DNA of 37,445 nt. Origin: Treponema sp. (GTDB lineage: Bacteria > Spirochaetota > Spirochaetia > Treponematales > Treponemataceae). A model generated the notes under the pieces. The model worked only from the letters and a program-made list of their open reading frames with translations. It made no database searches and was not told the DNA's origin. Shown here one piece after another: positions 23,101-32,555 of the stretch (positions are counted from its first letter, which is position 1; every line of letters begins with the position of its first letter). The stretch covers positions 1 to 37,445 of the forward strand of contig JAEELR010000024.1 of the NCBI GenBank assembly GCA_016282835.1. Reading direction: 5' to 3'. Position numbers and translations under genes: made by a program.

Positions 23101-23583
23101 ATGAGGTATATTTTGAAAGAGAGAAGTTCACGCTTAAAAGCTGTGCGTAAAATTATTAAGAATAACAGAATCGAAAGTCAGGATGAACTTTTAAGTCTTT
23201 TGCAGAAAGATGGATTTGAAGTAACACAGGCAACCTTATCAAGAGATTTAAAGCTTTTGAGAGTTGGAAAAATAAGTGACGGCAGATCAGGCTATGTCTA
23301 TACATTGCCGGAAGAAGAAGATACCCGCGAAACAGAACAGATTTATGTGCAGGACTTTTTACGGGGCTATGTAAGCATTGATTACAGCGGAAATATCGTT
23401 GTAATAAAAACTTTTGGCGGTCATGCAGATGCTGTATCCAACGCGATTGATGCAATGAATTTTGATGAAATCCTTGGAACTGTAGCCGGAGACAACTGTA
23501 TTTTTGCCTGCTTAAAAAGCGGCGTAACCGGTGAACAGTTCTTGAAAGCCTTACGAAAGCGCATACCAAATTTAGACGAATAG
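23101..23583 (+). CDS. argR: Arginine repressor ArgR
   Basis: 160 residues from ATG 23101; TTG 23113 is an alternative start, since GAGG at 23103-23106 would suit it. ArgR is a hexameric arginine-sensing regulator. The N-terminal winged helix (about 8-75) has RIESQDELLSLLQKDGFEVT and TQATLSRDLKLLRV, in which the SR pair contacts DNA. The C-terminal domain (about 85-160) has the arginine-binding GTVAGDNCIFACL, close to the canonical GTIAGDDT. No arginine biosynthesis gene lies nearby; pgi follows 35 nt downstream, probably in the same transcript. Confidence 0.93.
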   Translation: MRYILKERSSRLKAVRKIIKNNRIESQDELLSLLQKDGFEVTQATLSRDLKLLRVGKISDGRSGYVYTLPEEEDTRETEQIYVQDFLRGYVSIDYSGNIVVIKTFGGHADAVSNAIDAMNFDEILGTVAGDNCIFACLKSGVTGEQFLKALRKRIPNLDE

Positions 23584-23618
23584 TTTTCGTTAAGTTGTAT
23601 AGATTGTGGGAGAAGTGA

Positions 23619-25259
23619 ATGGTAAATAAAAATATAGAATGGAATAATCTGGATAAGACAGAAAGTTTTAAGCAGTTACTCACATTAAAAGATTCTGTTT
23701 CCATTAAAGATAAATTATCTGCTTCAGATGCGGCGGAAAGAGTTAAAGAATATTCTATAAGAATGGGCGGTAAGCTTGCATATAATTACGCAGCAAAACC
23801 TGTTGATGAAAGAACAATAAAAATCCTCCAGAAATTAGCAGATGAACAGCAGGCAGTTGATAAGTTTGAAGCCTTGTACAACGGCGAGGTTATCAATACC
23901 GGGGAAAACAGAAAAGTTTTACATCATCTTACACGTGCTCAATTGGGTGATGCCGTTATGGTTGATGGTGTCGATAAGAGATTATTCTATTTTACACAGC
24001 AGCTTGATTTCGAGAAATTTGCATCACAGATTCACGACGGTACCCTGGTAAATGAAGATCTGGAAAAATACACTACAGTTTGTCAGGTAGGAATCGGCGG
24101 TTCGGATTTGGGCCCTAGAGCAATGTATCTGGCGCTCGAGCAATGGTGTAAATCCGTTAACAAATTTAATCTGACTGCAAAATTCATTTCAAATGTAGAT
24201 CCTGATGATGCTGCCCAGGTTATAAACAGTCTGGATGTCAGAAAAACTTTGTTTGTAATCGTTTCAAAGAGTGGTACAACGCTTGAGACTTTGACTAACG
24301 AAGAGTTTGTAAAAGATGCCTTAAGAAAAAATGACTGTGATTTTTCAAAGCACCTGATTGCAGTTACTTCAGAAACTTCTCCTATGGCACACAATCCTGA
24401 TTACATGAAAGTGTTCTATATGGATGATTACATTGGCGGACGATATTCTTCTACTTCCGGAGTTGGTGGCGTTGTATTAAGTTTAGCTTTTACCCCTGAT
24501 GTGTTTGAACTATTTTTAGCGGGAGCTGCAGAAGAAGATGCACTTGCTAAAAAAAGAGACATCAGGAAAAACCCTGCGTTAATGGATGCTTTAATCGGTG
24601 TATATGAAAGAAATGTTTTGGGCTATGAATCTACAGCAGTTCTTCCTTATTCCCAGGGCTTGTCGAGATTTCCTGCGCATTTACAGCAGCTTGATATGGA
24701 ATCAAACGGAAAGTCTGTAAACAGATTCGGCGAAAAAATTTCATACCCGACAGGACCTGTAGTTTTTGGTGAACCGGGAACAAATGGCCAGCATTCGTTT
24801 TATCAGCTTCTGCATCAGGGAACAGATATTATTCCGTTACAGTTTATTGCATTCCAGTATTCGCAGATGTCTACGGATTTAACAATAGAAGGTTCTATAA
24901 GCCAGGAAAAACTGAATGCAAATGTTGTCGCCCAGATAATTGCTTTTGCGTGCGGAAAGAGTGATGAAAACCCTAATAAAAACTTTGAGGGCGGGCGACC
25001 TTCTTCATTAATTTATGGTGATGAATTGACTCCAAAAACTCTGGGTGCCTTACTGGCTCATTTTGAAAATAAAGTAATGTTCCAGGGATTTTTGTGGAAT
25101 CTGAACAGCTTTGATCAGGAAGGCGTACAGCTTGGAAAGAAACTCGCAAAGAATGTACTTTCAAAAAACATGGACGGTGCATTAAAAGCCTTTTCTGATT
25201 TGCTGATAAACCCCTTTCACGAGCTCCCGATTCTGGATTACATCCCGCAGAAGTACTAA
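23619..25259 (+). CDS. pgi: Glucose-6-phosphate isomerase
   Basis: 546 residues. Pgi interconverts glucose 6-phosphate and fructose 6-phosphate in glycolysis and gluconeogenesis. The SIS-fold blocks are complete: VGIGGSDLGPRAMYLAL near 156-172, FVIVSKSGTTLET near 212-224, GGRYSSTSGVGG near 275-286, the catalytic-base region GTNGQHSFYQLLHQG near 390-404, and the lysine-containing C-terminal block WNLNSFDQEGVQLGK near 495-509. GGGAGAAG precedes ATG 23619. It follows argR with no terminator. After it comes a 393-nt gene-free stretch filled with repeats. Confidence 0.97.
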   Translation: MVNKNIEWNNLDKTESFKQLLTLKDSVSIKDKLSASDAAERVKEYSIRMGGKLAYNYAAKPVDERTIKILQKLADEQQAVDKFEALYNGEVINTGENRKVLHHLTRAQLGDAVMVDGVDKRLFYFTQQLDFEKFASQIHDGTLVNEDLEKYTTVCQVGIGGSDLGPRAMYLALEQWCKSVNKFNLTAKFISNVDPDDAAQVINSLDVRKTLFVIVSKSGTTLETLTNEEFVKDALRKNDCDFSKHLIAVTSETSPMAHNPDYMKVFYMDDYIGGRYSSTSGVGGVVLSLAFTPDVFELFLAGAAEEDALAKKRDIRKNPALMDALIGVYERNVLGYESTAVLPYSQGLSRFPAHLQQLDMESNGKSVNRFGEKISYPTGPVVFGEPGTNGQHSFYQLLHQGTDIIPLQFIAFQYSQMSTDLTIEGSISQEKLNANVVAQIIAFACGKSDENPNKNFEGGRPSSLIYGDELTPKTLGALLAHFENKVMFQGFLWNLNSFDQEGVQLGKKLAKNVLSKNMDGALKAFSDLLINPFHELPILDYIPQKY

Positions 25260-25652
25260 TGGGGAGAGCGAAGAACTTGCGGTGATTGAGTAGCGAAGCG
25301 TATCGAAATTACCCCGGTGAAACATAAATTATTGAATGTCGGGTTTCGATTAGCCAGAGACTCAAAAATGCTGTAGCGAAAAAAAAATTGGGGTGGTTGA
25401 GCTAGTCGAAACTACCCCGTACATAGAGTGAAACACGTGGTGGCGGGCGTTGCCCCGATGAACTCAACCACCACACGCAATGCGAATTTCAAGCACCCCA
25501 GCTTCATACTTCATACTTCGTAGTTTATGCTTCATACTTCGTAGTTTCTGGGAGCGGATGCATTTTTGACAGTTAATTTGGACTAAATCCGACATTCAAT
25601 CGCTTAAAAAAACATTCTAAACATTCAATAAAAAAACACCGAAAATTAACTT
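25260..25652. repeat. Repeat-rich gene-free stretch after pgi
   Basis: Contains a GGTGATTGAG.../CGAAATTACC hairpin at 25279-25316, the MITE-like copy 2 (25363-25568, listed separately), and AT-rich DNA before the next gene. No credible open frame or RNA gene was seen. Confidence 0.7.
25363..25568. mobile_element. MITE-like element, copy 2, with internal hairpins and tandem repeats
   Basis: Ends are the perfect inverted repeat CAAAAATGC (25363-25371) and GCATTTTTG (25560-25568), followed inward by TAGCGA on the left and CTGGGAGCGGA on the right, the same end structure as copy 1. The interior differs: GGGGTGGTTGAG.../ACTACCCC and GTGGTGG.../CCACCAC hairpins, plus a tandem GCTTCATACTTCGTAGTTT-like repeat (about 25501-25547). 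Confidence 0.65.
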
Positions 25653-26381
25653 ATGAAAAAGAAATTTTTTATAAGCATGTGTGTTTTAATGTTCTGTGCA
25701 TTTTCAGTAAGTGCTGCGAAAAAAAATATTGAATACACTGACGAAGAATTAGACCTTGCAAATACTGCATCTCAAATACAGAAAGTCGAGAAACCTTATT
25801 TAAAGGGAAACGATGTAATCTTTACATTCCCATTTAATTGCCGCCATGTAGGAATTGCCTTCGATTTTGAAGATTATAAAACCGTTCATTCATATATGCT
25901 AAAAAAAATAACTGATATGGATGGCGAAGTTTCTGATTCATTTTATTTCTATGTGTTGAATCTGCCAAAAAATATAAAAGAGTTTAATTACAGAATTATT
26001 ACTGACGGGCTCTGGATTTTAGACCCGCTTAATTCTGAAACCGTTTATGATGAAAACACAGAGTTAATGCTTTCCCATTTCAATGCGAACCGGGAAATAA
26101 AACCTGTAACAGAAAAAACTTCTTCCGGAAGCATCAGGTTTGTTTATCAGGGTGAAACAGGAAAAATAATCAGATTAGCCGGAAGCTTTACTAACTGGGA
26201 TTCCTGGATTTATGAATTGCAGGAAGTTAAAAAAGGATTGTATACATTTGAATTAAATCTTCCGCCGGGTAAATATGAATACGCCTATTTTTCAGGATTT
26301 AATTCTTTTCCAGACATTTCTAATCCAAACAGATGTTATAGTAATGACGGAAAGGTTGCATCATTGCTAATAGTAGAATAA
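25653..26381 (+). CDS. Secreted protein with two E-set/CBM48-like (glycogen-binding type) domains
   Basis: 242 residues. A signal peptide (1-22, cut after SVSA) is followed by two immunoglobulin-like sandwiches. The second (about 165-242) shows the isoamylase-N/AMPK-CBM pattern: IRFVYQGETGKIIRLAGSFTNWDSW, then GLYTFELNLPPGKYEYAYFSG and NPNR, matching v.vaGdFN.W and G.w...l.lp.G.yeYkF. The first (about 45-145) has a weaker version (HVGIAFDFEDYKTVH, then FNYRIITDGLWILDP), with the DG.w..DP element also typical. Such domains bind alpha-glucans or act as scaffold modules; no catalytic domain is present. Transcribed in the same direction as the large TPR gene 48 nt downstream. Confidence 0.7.
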   Translation: MKKKFFISMCVLMFCAFSVSAAKKNIEYTDEELDLANTASQIQKVEKPYLKGNDVIFTFPFNCRHVGIAFDFEDYKTVHSYMLKKITDMDGEVSDSFYFYVLNLPKNIKEFNYRIITDGLWILDPLNSETVYDENTELMLSHFNANREIKPVTEKTSSGSIRFVYQGETGKIIRLAGSFTNWDSWIYELQEVKKGLYTFELNLPPGKYEYAYFSGFNSFPDISNPNRCYSNDGKVASLLIVE

Positions 26382-26429
26382 TGATGTAACATTTACTTTA
26401 ATGGGTTTAATGGGAGATTAAAATAAAAT

Positions 26430-29400
26430 ATGCCTGGTTTAAGTCAGCTTCAGAAACTAAATGCAGATTTACTTTCCTTGGGCGATGAAGAAAAAATTCG
26501 TGCGTTAAGAGGGGAAAAGCCTGTAACATATAAAGTGCCTCGTTCTGTTCCTGATAAGGATGATTCTGATGATTTTAAATTTGGCATGCCTGAAATTACA
26601 GAAGAAGATTTAGCCCAGTCAGAAGCGGCCGAAGCTGAACGTCTTAGAGAAGCAAATGATTTTTCAGATATTACCGGTGAATCAAAAACTGAAACTGCTG
26701 CCCAGCCAAAAAAAGTTGAAAAAGAAGTTGCACCGGATTTCTCTGAATTGATTCCTTCCGCAGCAGATTTAAGTGCTGATGATTTAGACTTAAGTGATTT
26801 CGAAACACCTGAAGAAGAAGTTCCTGAAGAGCCCGAAGAAGTTGCCATAGAAGATATGGATTTGGATTCGCTTTTAGCTATGAGCGAACCAGAAGAAGAA
26901 GCAGAAGAAATAGAAGATATTCCTGCAGAAGAAGTAATTGAAAGCGAGCCGGAACCTGAGCCAGTAAAAGAAGAGCCTAAAGTTGAAGACATTTTAAGCA
27001 GTGATGATCCTTTACAAAAAATAGATATGTCTCTTTTTAAGGATGAAAGTCCTGTAGAAGAAATCAATGCAAATGCTAATGCTTCCATTCCAAAAGAGAT
27101 GCAGGATTTCTTGTCTGACGCTGTCACAGATGAAGCTGCTGCTGAACCTGTAACTGCGGCAGAACCTGATGTTGAACCAAAGATTGAAGAAAATATTCCT
27201 CAGGCTGATGAAATAAGTGATTTAGAAGAAATTGCAGAAGCAGAACCTGTTGAAGAATTGCAGGAAGAAAGTTTAGAAGCTGCAGAAATTCCCGAGGCTG
27301 CTGAAACTGTAGAGCCGGCATATTCATACAATGATTTAAATGCAGACTTTGAAGACACTGGTGCAACCGGCGAAGAGAATAAAGCCATAGATATGAACGA
27401 TGGAATTCCTCTTGAGTTTAATGAAATTCCAGATGAAATTCCTGACGCAGTTGAAGAAAAGAAAGCTCCTGTCAGAGTAGAGAAAAAAGAAGAAGACACA
27501 CAGAATCTCGAAGGCTTTGATATTCCGGATCTGGATATGGATTTCACGGATGATGAAGCTGAAGAAAGCGGTGAAGCCGGGGAAGCTGGCGAAGAGATTG
27601 AGAATGTTGAGAATATCGAGGATATCGAGAATATAGAAGACATAGCCGGAGAAGAGACTCCTGCAGTTGATGATGCAGCAGTTGAAAGTTCTGCAGCCGA
27701 TGAAGAACTGAATAATTTCGATTTAGATTCAATTGGTGACATGGATTTTGATTCTGCAGAATCTTCTGGCTCTGCAGATTCCGCTGCAAGTGGAGAAGGT
27801 GAAAGCGGCTTTAATCTAGAAGATATACCTGGCACTGATTTTGAAACGCCTGTAGAAAACATCGCAGAAGAAAGTAAAAATGCAGAAGAAGCTCCTGCAG
27901 ATTTCGAGGCTGGAAGCGAAAATCCTTTAGACCAGATGGGAGACTTTAATTCATCAGATGCTTCAATCGATGACTTTGACTTTGCAGGTGACGCAGAAAC
28001 TCCAAGCCCTGACACAGTTGTTCCTGAATCAGAATTTTCATTTAATACAGATAATATAGAAAATTTAGATTTTTCTAATAACGATTCATCTCAGGATTTT
28101 GAAATGGGTGATGTTTCCGGAATGGGAGATGAAGGCGATGATGATGCCTTTAACATTCCGGGCTTCAGCGATACTACAACTGCAAATATTTATGCCAAGC
28201 GAAAGGTTGATACACCGGACTTTACTAACGCAGCAAAAGACTCTGAAAAGAAAGAAAAAAATACCTTTACAGATTCTGAATATGAGCGGTTCACAAAAAA
28301 TCTTGAAGAGTATCCTTTAAATGTCAGAAAGGCTGTAGAAGATTTAGTCAGAAGAAATGAGCTTACAGATGATGCTTTATTTGAAATCCTCGAAAAAGTT
28401 TTACGAAAAGTTCCTGCCCGTCAGTTAGCATCTAAGCTTGAAAAAATCCTTGATATCCAGCTCGATGTTCCTCGCGATTTTGAAAGAAGATCTGCAAAAG
28501 AATATGAAGCCTACAAGAAGACTGTTGAATATCATTTAAAGAACAAGATTATACCGGGAGCCATTTTATCTGTTGCTGCAGCAATAATGGTATTCTGTTT
28601 ATATACTTTGACAAACACATTTATCTATAAACCTGCACGAGCAGACTATCTGTATAAACAGGGCTATACACTCATTCAGGAAAATCAATATCCGCTTTCA
28701 GAACAGAGATTCAATGAAGCGCTTACCTATAAGCCTGTAAAAAAATGGTTCTACACCTACGCAAAAGAATACAGGGAACACAAGCAGTATGGTCGTGCAA
28801 GAATGATGTACAACGCAATTCTCCAGCGCTTTAATCATGAAAAAGAAGCAGGCCTTACTTTAGCTGACATGGAAGCAAATGAACTGTTTAATTATGAAGA
28901 GGGCGAGAGAGTTATAAAACGCGAAGTTCTTGACTATCACATAAATGATTCAACTGCAATGTTACAGCTTGGCGATTTGTATTTGGACTGGGGAACTGAT
29001 TTAGATTCTTCTAAGCTTGCACTTGCTAAACAGCAGTACGATTTACTGGAACAGCTTTATGGCGCAACAAATGAAATTTTAAGCCGCGAAATGAGATACT
29101 TTATCCGCACTGATAACTTGAGACAGGTTCTGATGTACAAGGAGTTGTTCTATCCTCAGAAAAAAGCCCTTGCAGGAAGTGACGTAACTGAATTAAGCGG
29201 ATATTTACTTGAGAAGCGCTATGGGCCATTAAAGTTTTCAGAAGAAGAATTAAGACCTCAGATTGAAGATTTAAAGAGCTTACTGGATCGCTCTGTAAAA
29301 TTAGATAAAGAAAATCCTTACGCATATTATAACTTTGGAAAATATTTTATTGAAATCGGAACCCGTGATGTAACAAAGGGTGAAGCTAAAAATGAACGCT

Positions 29401-30272
29401 ATTCAATCCTGTTCCTGAATCATGCAATTGAATTATTTGAAAATCAAAAGACAAGAAAGAAGCGCGATTTATATAAATACATTGATACCTACAGATTGCT
29501 TGGCGATGAATATTATGATGAAAAAGAATACTTGCTTTCAGAAGAAAACTATGTAAAGGGAATCAATTTATTTGAAAACGAAAGGGAAGTTTCTGGTTTT
29601 GAAAGCAACGAAAATATCGGTTTACTTTACAGCAAGCTTGCAGATTTGGATTTCTTCATTTCTACAGACAATGACGCTGCCCTGAGAAATTATATCAATG
29701 CTATAAAAAATAAATATGACACTTCAAAAGTCCGCTACAGAATCGGCTATATACAGTATCAGAATGAAAAATATCTTGAAGCGCTTGGTTCATTTAATGT
29801 ATGCCACGAAACAAATAATTCTGACACTCATTTACTTTTAGCCCTTGCAAACACTTTAACAAAACGCGACGACTTAGATGCTGCCCGGGGATATTATCAG
29901 AAGCTTATAGATGAACTAAATGTTGAGCGTGAAAAATATAGAAAGCTGTACGGTCCTTATATTGCAAATGAGCGCCAGAAAGAAGTTGCTGACCTTTATA
30001 TGAAAGCAACGAATAACTTAGGTGTAATCCTTTCTGAAATTGCAAGCAAAAAAGGTGACTCTTCATTGAATGCAAAAGCAATTGTTAATTTGCAGGAAAG
30101 CGTAGTTTCCTGGGATGCAATCAACAGAGATAAAAAAACAATGATCAGGGCACAAACTTCTAATCTTGCTGAACAGAATATAAAATATATCATTAACCCG
30201 ATATCAGAATACAAGCCTCAGATTTATTCAGAAATAAAAAGATTAATGCAGGGAGAAAAAGTTAGTAACTAA
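26430..30272 (+). CDS. Large acidic, single-span membrane protein with C-terminal TPRs
   Basis: 1280 residues. Residues 1-50 are ordinary; about 60-590 form a very acidic, low-complexity stretch (E, D, A, P, S) with repeated DFDS/DMDFD/ENIED-like units, likely disordered. A conserved-looking helical block (about 615-700, YERFTKNLEEYPLNVRKAVEDL with PARQLASKLEKIL) precedes one membrane helix (about 710-732, GAILSVAAAIMVFCLYTLT). From about 740 to the end come TPR-type helix pairs (YLYKQGYTLIQENQYPLSEQ, YAYYNFGKYFIEIG, YRIGYIQYQNEKYLEAL). No signal peptide, so the acidic part is probably cytoplasmic and the TPRs periplasmic. Function unknown. The stop overlaps the next start by one base (TAATG). 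Confidence 0.8.
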   Translation: MPGLSQLQKLNADLLSLGDEEKIRALRGEKPVTYKVPRSVPDKDDSDDFKFGMPEITEEDLAQSEAAEAERLREANDFSDITGESKTETAAQPKKVEKEVAPDFSELIPSAADLSADDLDLSDFETPEEEVPEEPEEVAIEDMDLDSLLAMSEPEEEAEEIEDIPAEEVIESEPEPEPVKEEPKVEDILSSDDPLQKIDMSLFKDESPVEEINANANASIPKEMQDFLSDAVTDEAAAEPVTAAEPDVEPKIEENIPQADEISDLEEIAEAEPVEELQEESLEAAEIPEAAETVEPAYSYNDLNADFEDTGATGEENKAIDMNDGIPLEFNEIPDEIPDAVEEKKAPVRVEKKEEDTQNLEGFDIPDLDMDFTDDEAEESGEAGEAGEEIENVENIEDIENIEDIAGEETPAVDDAAVESSAADEELNNFDLDSIGDMDFDSAESSGSADSAASGEGESGFNLEDIPGTDFETPVENIAEESKNAEEAPADFEAGSENPLDQMGDFNSSDASIDDFDFAGDAETPSPDTVVPESEFSFNTDNIENLDFSNNDSSQDFEMGDVSGMGDEGDDDAFNIPGFSDTTTANIYAKRKVDTPDFTNAAKDSEKKEKNTFTDSEYERFTKNLEEYPLNVRKAVEDLVRRNELTDDALFEILEKVLRKVPARQLASKLEKILDIQLDVPRDFERRSAKEYEAYKKTVEYHLKNKIIPGAILSVAAAIMVFCLYTLTNTFIYKPARADYLYKQGYTLIQENQYPLSEQRFNEALTYKPVKKWFYTYAKEYREHKQYGRARMMYNAILQRFNHEKEAGLTLADMEANELFNYEEGERVIKREVLDYHINDSTAMLQLGDLYLDWGTDLDSSKLALAKQQYDLLEQLYGATNEILSREMRYFIRTDNLRQVLMYKELFYPQKKALAGSDVTELSGYLLEKRYGPLKFSEEELRPQIEDLKSLLDRSVKLDKENPYAYYNFGKYFIEIGTRDVTKGEAKNERYSILFLNHAIELFENQKTRKKRDLYKYIDTYRLLGDEYYDEKEYLLSEENYVKGINLFENEREVSGFESNENIGLLYSKLADLDFFISTDNDAALRNYINAIKNKYDTSKVRYRIGYIQYQNEKYLEALGSFNVCHETNNSDTHLLLALANTLTKRDDLDAARGYYQKLIDELNVEREKYRKLYGPYIANERQKEVADLYMKATNNLGVILSEIASKKGDSSLNAKAIVNLQESVVSWDAINRDKKTMIRAQTSNLAEQNIKYIINPISEYKPQIYSEIKRLMQGEKVSN

Positions 30273-30937
30273 TGCCTGAAAAGTTTAAAAAGTATACTCG
30301 CTTTATGCTTATTTACTCGAAGACAAAAATAAAACTTCTTGCAAAAGAATTTTTCAGAAAATCAATTCATATGTGTGCTGCGTTCATCCCGCTTTTTTTG
30401 AAAGTAAATTATCTGTTTACAGTAGTCGCCTTAATTGCTGCTCTGGTTGTTTATATAATTTGTGAAATACTCAGATTGAAAGGGATAAATGTTCCTGTCA
30501 TATCTGAAGTTACAGAAATAGCATCCAGAAAAAGAGATGAGAACAGATTTGTTTTAGGGCCGGTTACATTGGTTTTAGGAATTTTAGTTTCTGCAATTTT
30601 CTTTAAATCGCCTGCTTCTACAGTAGGAATTTTTGCACTTTCTTTTGGCGACGGGCTTGCAAGTTTAAGCGGAAAATGTTTTGGTAAAATTAAAGTTCCT
30701 CTTTCTCAGGGAAAAACTGTTGCAGGCTGCATTACCTGTTTTCTTGCAATTTTTATTTCCAGCTTTTTAGTTTTGTGGTTTTATTCGGGTACAATTGTAT
30801 ATCATTTTTCATACTGTGCAATTTCACTTATTCTTGCGTCAGTAGGAATGTTTATAGAGCTTTTGCCAATAAAGGATTTTGATAACTTAATAATCCCATT
30901 TTTAATTTCATTAATCTGCAGTCTTTGTTTAAATTAA
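30272..30937 (+). CDS. Membrane CTP-dependent lipid kinase/cytidylyltransferase-like protein
   Basis: 221 residues with about six membrane helices. The block FGDGLASLSGKCFGKIKVPL, then QGKTVAGC, matches the CTP-binding signature GD..As..G...Gk.k.....KT.EG found in dolichol kinase, phytol kinase (VTE5) and related phosphatidate cytidylyltransferase-like proteins. The N-terminal EFFRKSIHMCAAFIPLF fits the conserved R..iH...g opening of that group. It would phosphorylate a lipid alcohol or similar substrate at the cytoplasmic membrane; substrate unknown. Its start overlaps the stop of the TPR gene by one base, so they are coupled; its end overlaps the convergent gene by 9 nt. Confidence 0.75.
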   Translation: MPEKFKKYTRFMLIYSKTKIKLLAKEFFRKSIHMCAAFIPLFLKVNYLFTVVALIAALVVYIICEILRLKGINVPVISEVTEIASRKRDENRFVLGPVTLVLGILVSAIFFKSPASTVGIFALSFGDGLASLSGKCFGKIKVPLSQGKTVAGCITCFLAIFISSFLVLWFYSGTIVYHFSYCAISLILASVGMFIELLPIKDFDNLIIPFLISLICSLCLN

Positions 30938-31753
30938 ATCAGCTTTATGAATTGATTTCAGATATAAAAACGAGCCGAAATAAAATGCTATTGTAGAAAC
31001 TATAAAGGCAAGGTAGTTGTCACTTAAGCAAAGTAAAAAATATCCTGAACACATAATTACATAAGAAACTGCAATTAAACCATATTCATTTAATTTTTTG
31101 TAAAAGCGGTTTAATAAAAGAATAACAAGCGTACTTAAAAAAATAGTGAATCTAAGAATTGAAAATATTTTTCTAAAGCTCCACAAAACTGTACAGGTAG
31201 AAGTTGTGGACTGTGTTTCAAGAGGAAATAATAATCCTGTTGCCATGGAAACAAATAAAAGGATTATAAAGTTTCTTTCTGCATTCTGTCTGTCTTCAAC
31301 TGAATTAAAAGCGAAGGAAAAGAATAAACTTAAAGGCACGAGAATTCTTCCGGCAATTACAACTTTTCCAATCACTAATAAAATAAACGAATAAGATTTG
31401 TGGAAAGAAAATAAGGTCATAAAGAATCTTACTTCTTCACATAAAATTCCAATCAGAAAGGCCTGGAAAAATAATATTTCAAGCGACGGTGTGTTTTCAA
31501 AGTTTTTATAGCAGGTTAAGGAAATAACCGGGACATAAACTGCAAAGGCTGAAATAGAAAGAAAGGCCGCAAGAAAATGATAATCAAATAATGGCAATTT
31601 AAAATTTGAAAAAAAGGTTCTTATGTAAAAAGCTGGTGGAGTAATCTGGTTTGTAATTTTTGCAACGGTTAAAGTAATCAGAAAAAACAGAAGTGAAAGA
31701 GTACTGATGATTGCAATTGTAAGAATTATTTTGTTTCGGCTTTTAATTGTCAT
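30929..31753 (-). CDS. Polytopic membrane protein of unknown function
   Basis: 274 residues with about eight predicted hydrophobic helices (first at 8-30) and short polar loops. The only distinctive stretch is GILCEEVRFFMTLFSFHK in the middle, with adjacent acidic and basic residues in a membrane context. I do not recognise a family and see no enzyme motif with certainty. It is convergent with the lipid-kinase-like gene, overlapping it by 9 nt, and divergent from the DUF2259-like gene, so it stands as a single-gene unit. Codon use resembles its neighbours, giving no hint of recent transfer. Confidence 0.7.
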   Translation of the reverse strand: MTIKSRNKIILTIAIISTLSLLFFLITLTVAKITNQITPPAFYIRTFFSNFKLPLFDYHFLAAFLSISAFAVYVPVISLTCYKNFENTPSLEILFFQAFLIGILCEEVRFFMTLFSFHKSYSFILLVIGKVVIAGRILVPLSLFFSFAFNSVEDRQNAERNFIILLFVSMATGLLFPLETQSTTSTCTVLWSFRKIFSILRFTIFLSTLVILLLNRFYKKLNEYGLIAVSYVIMCSGYFLLCLSDNYLAFIVSTIAFYFGSFLYLKSIHKADLI

Positions 31754-31850
31754 AAAGTAACACTATCATTTATGGAAAAAAATTACCACTAAAGACTCAA
31801 TTTCAAATTCCGATAATTTAAGTGAAAGTGTTTTTTTTGAGAGAGGATAT

Positions 31851-32549
31851 ATGAAAAAGATTTTACTTTTACTTTTGTCAGTTTTTTTTGTTATGAATAC
31901 ATTTGCCGGTGATGCAGCAGTTTTTGATGATATAGGTTTCTCAGCTGACGGAAAATATTATCTGTTTGGTCAGTATGGTAAAACAGATAAGACTTATAAA
32001 GCCTGGGCAGAAATTTTTACGGTAGATGTCGTAAAAAATGATTTTGTTAAAGGCGAAGTATATAAAACTGTTTCTTCTGAAGCTGATGAAAGTTCAGGTA
32101 AAAAGTGCTATGAAAATTTAAAGGAAAAAAATGAATGGAAAATTTCTAAATACAAGGCAGCTCCTTCTGATGCAAAAACACTTTTATATTTAAGGGAATC
32201 AGAAACAAAAAAATCAGTAGAAGAAATTGTGTTCAAGGATTTTGAAAATTCAACTCCTGAAAAAAGCATTTACTATCATATAAAAATAGTTCCTGCCTTT
32301 GAAGGAAGCGGTAAAAACTGTAAGTCAAAGTATTACATTGATTTAAAAAGAACTGATGAAAATTCAAACGTAATCAGCCAGCATAAAATAGGTACTCCGG
32401 ACTTTAAGCGAAAGGGAATTACAGACTATCAGATTGATAAAATTTTCACGGATAAGAGCGGAAAGAATTTAGTCTTTATAATTCAAAAAACTCTGGAAGA
32501 TGAAAATGGAACTTCAATCCGCTACATGGTAGAAACCTTCTCTATGTAA
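31851..32549 (+). CDS. Secreted DUF2259-like protein
   Basis: 232 residues with a signal peptide (MKKILLLLLSVFFVMNTFA, cut before GD). The mature start AAVFDDIGFSADGKYYLFGQYG and the phrase AWAEIFTVDVVKNDFV fit the DUF2259 secreted proteins of treponemes, which have FSpDG.yf.FeqyG and A.iy.vDv..N..v. The rest is beta-rich, alternating strand pattern with KYYIDLKRTDE near 170. Role unknown; a periplasmic or outer-surface location is inferred from the signal peptide. GAGAGGA precedes ATG 31851. The C-terminal DUF match is from memory of the family pattern. Confidence 0.7.
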   Translation: MKKILLLLLSVFFVMNTFAGDAAVFDDIGFSADGKYYLFGQYGKTDKTYKAWAEIFTVDVVKNDFVKGEVYKTVSSEADESSGKKCYENLKEKNEWKISKYKAAPSDAKTLLYLRESETKKSVEEIVFKDFENSTPEKSIYYHIKIVPAFEGSGKNCKSKYYIDLKRTDENSNVISQHKIGTPDFKRKGITDYQIDKIFTDKSGKNLVFIIQKTLEDENGTSIRYMVETFSM

Positions 32550-32555
32550 AAATTC

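Noticed and set aside
25501-25547. CRISPR-like short tandem repeats
   Set aside because: Only about two copies of a 20-nt unit without spacers or cas genes; treated as a tandem repeat inside the MITE-like element.
25566-25571. TTGACA at the end of MITE-like copy 2 as a promoter -35 for the CBM-like gene
   Set aside because: No -10 hexamer lies at a workable distance.
26450-28015. Long minus-strand open frames (225 and 271 residues) and other frames under the large TPR gene
   Set aside because: They are serine-rich mirror images of the acidic GAA/GAT-rich region, with no ribosome sites; the plus-strand protein is clearly the coding one.
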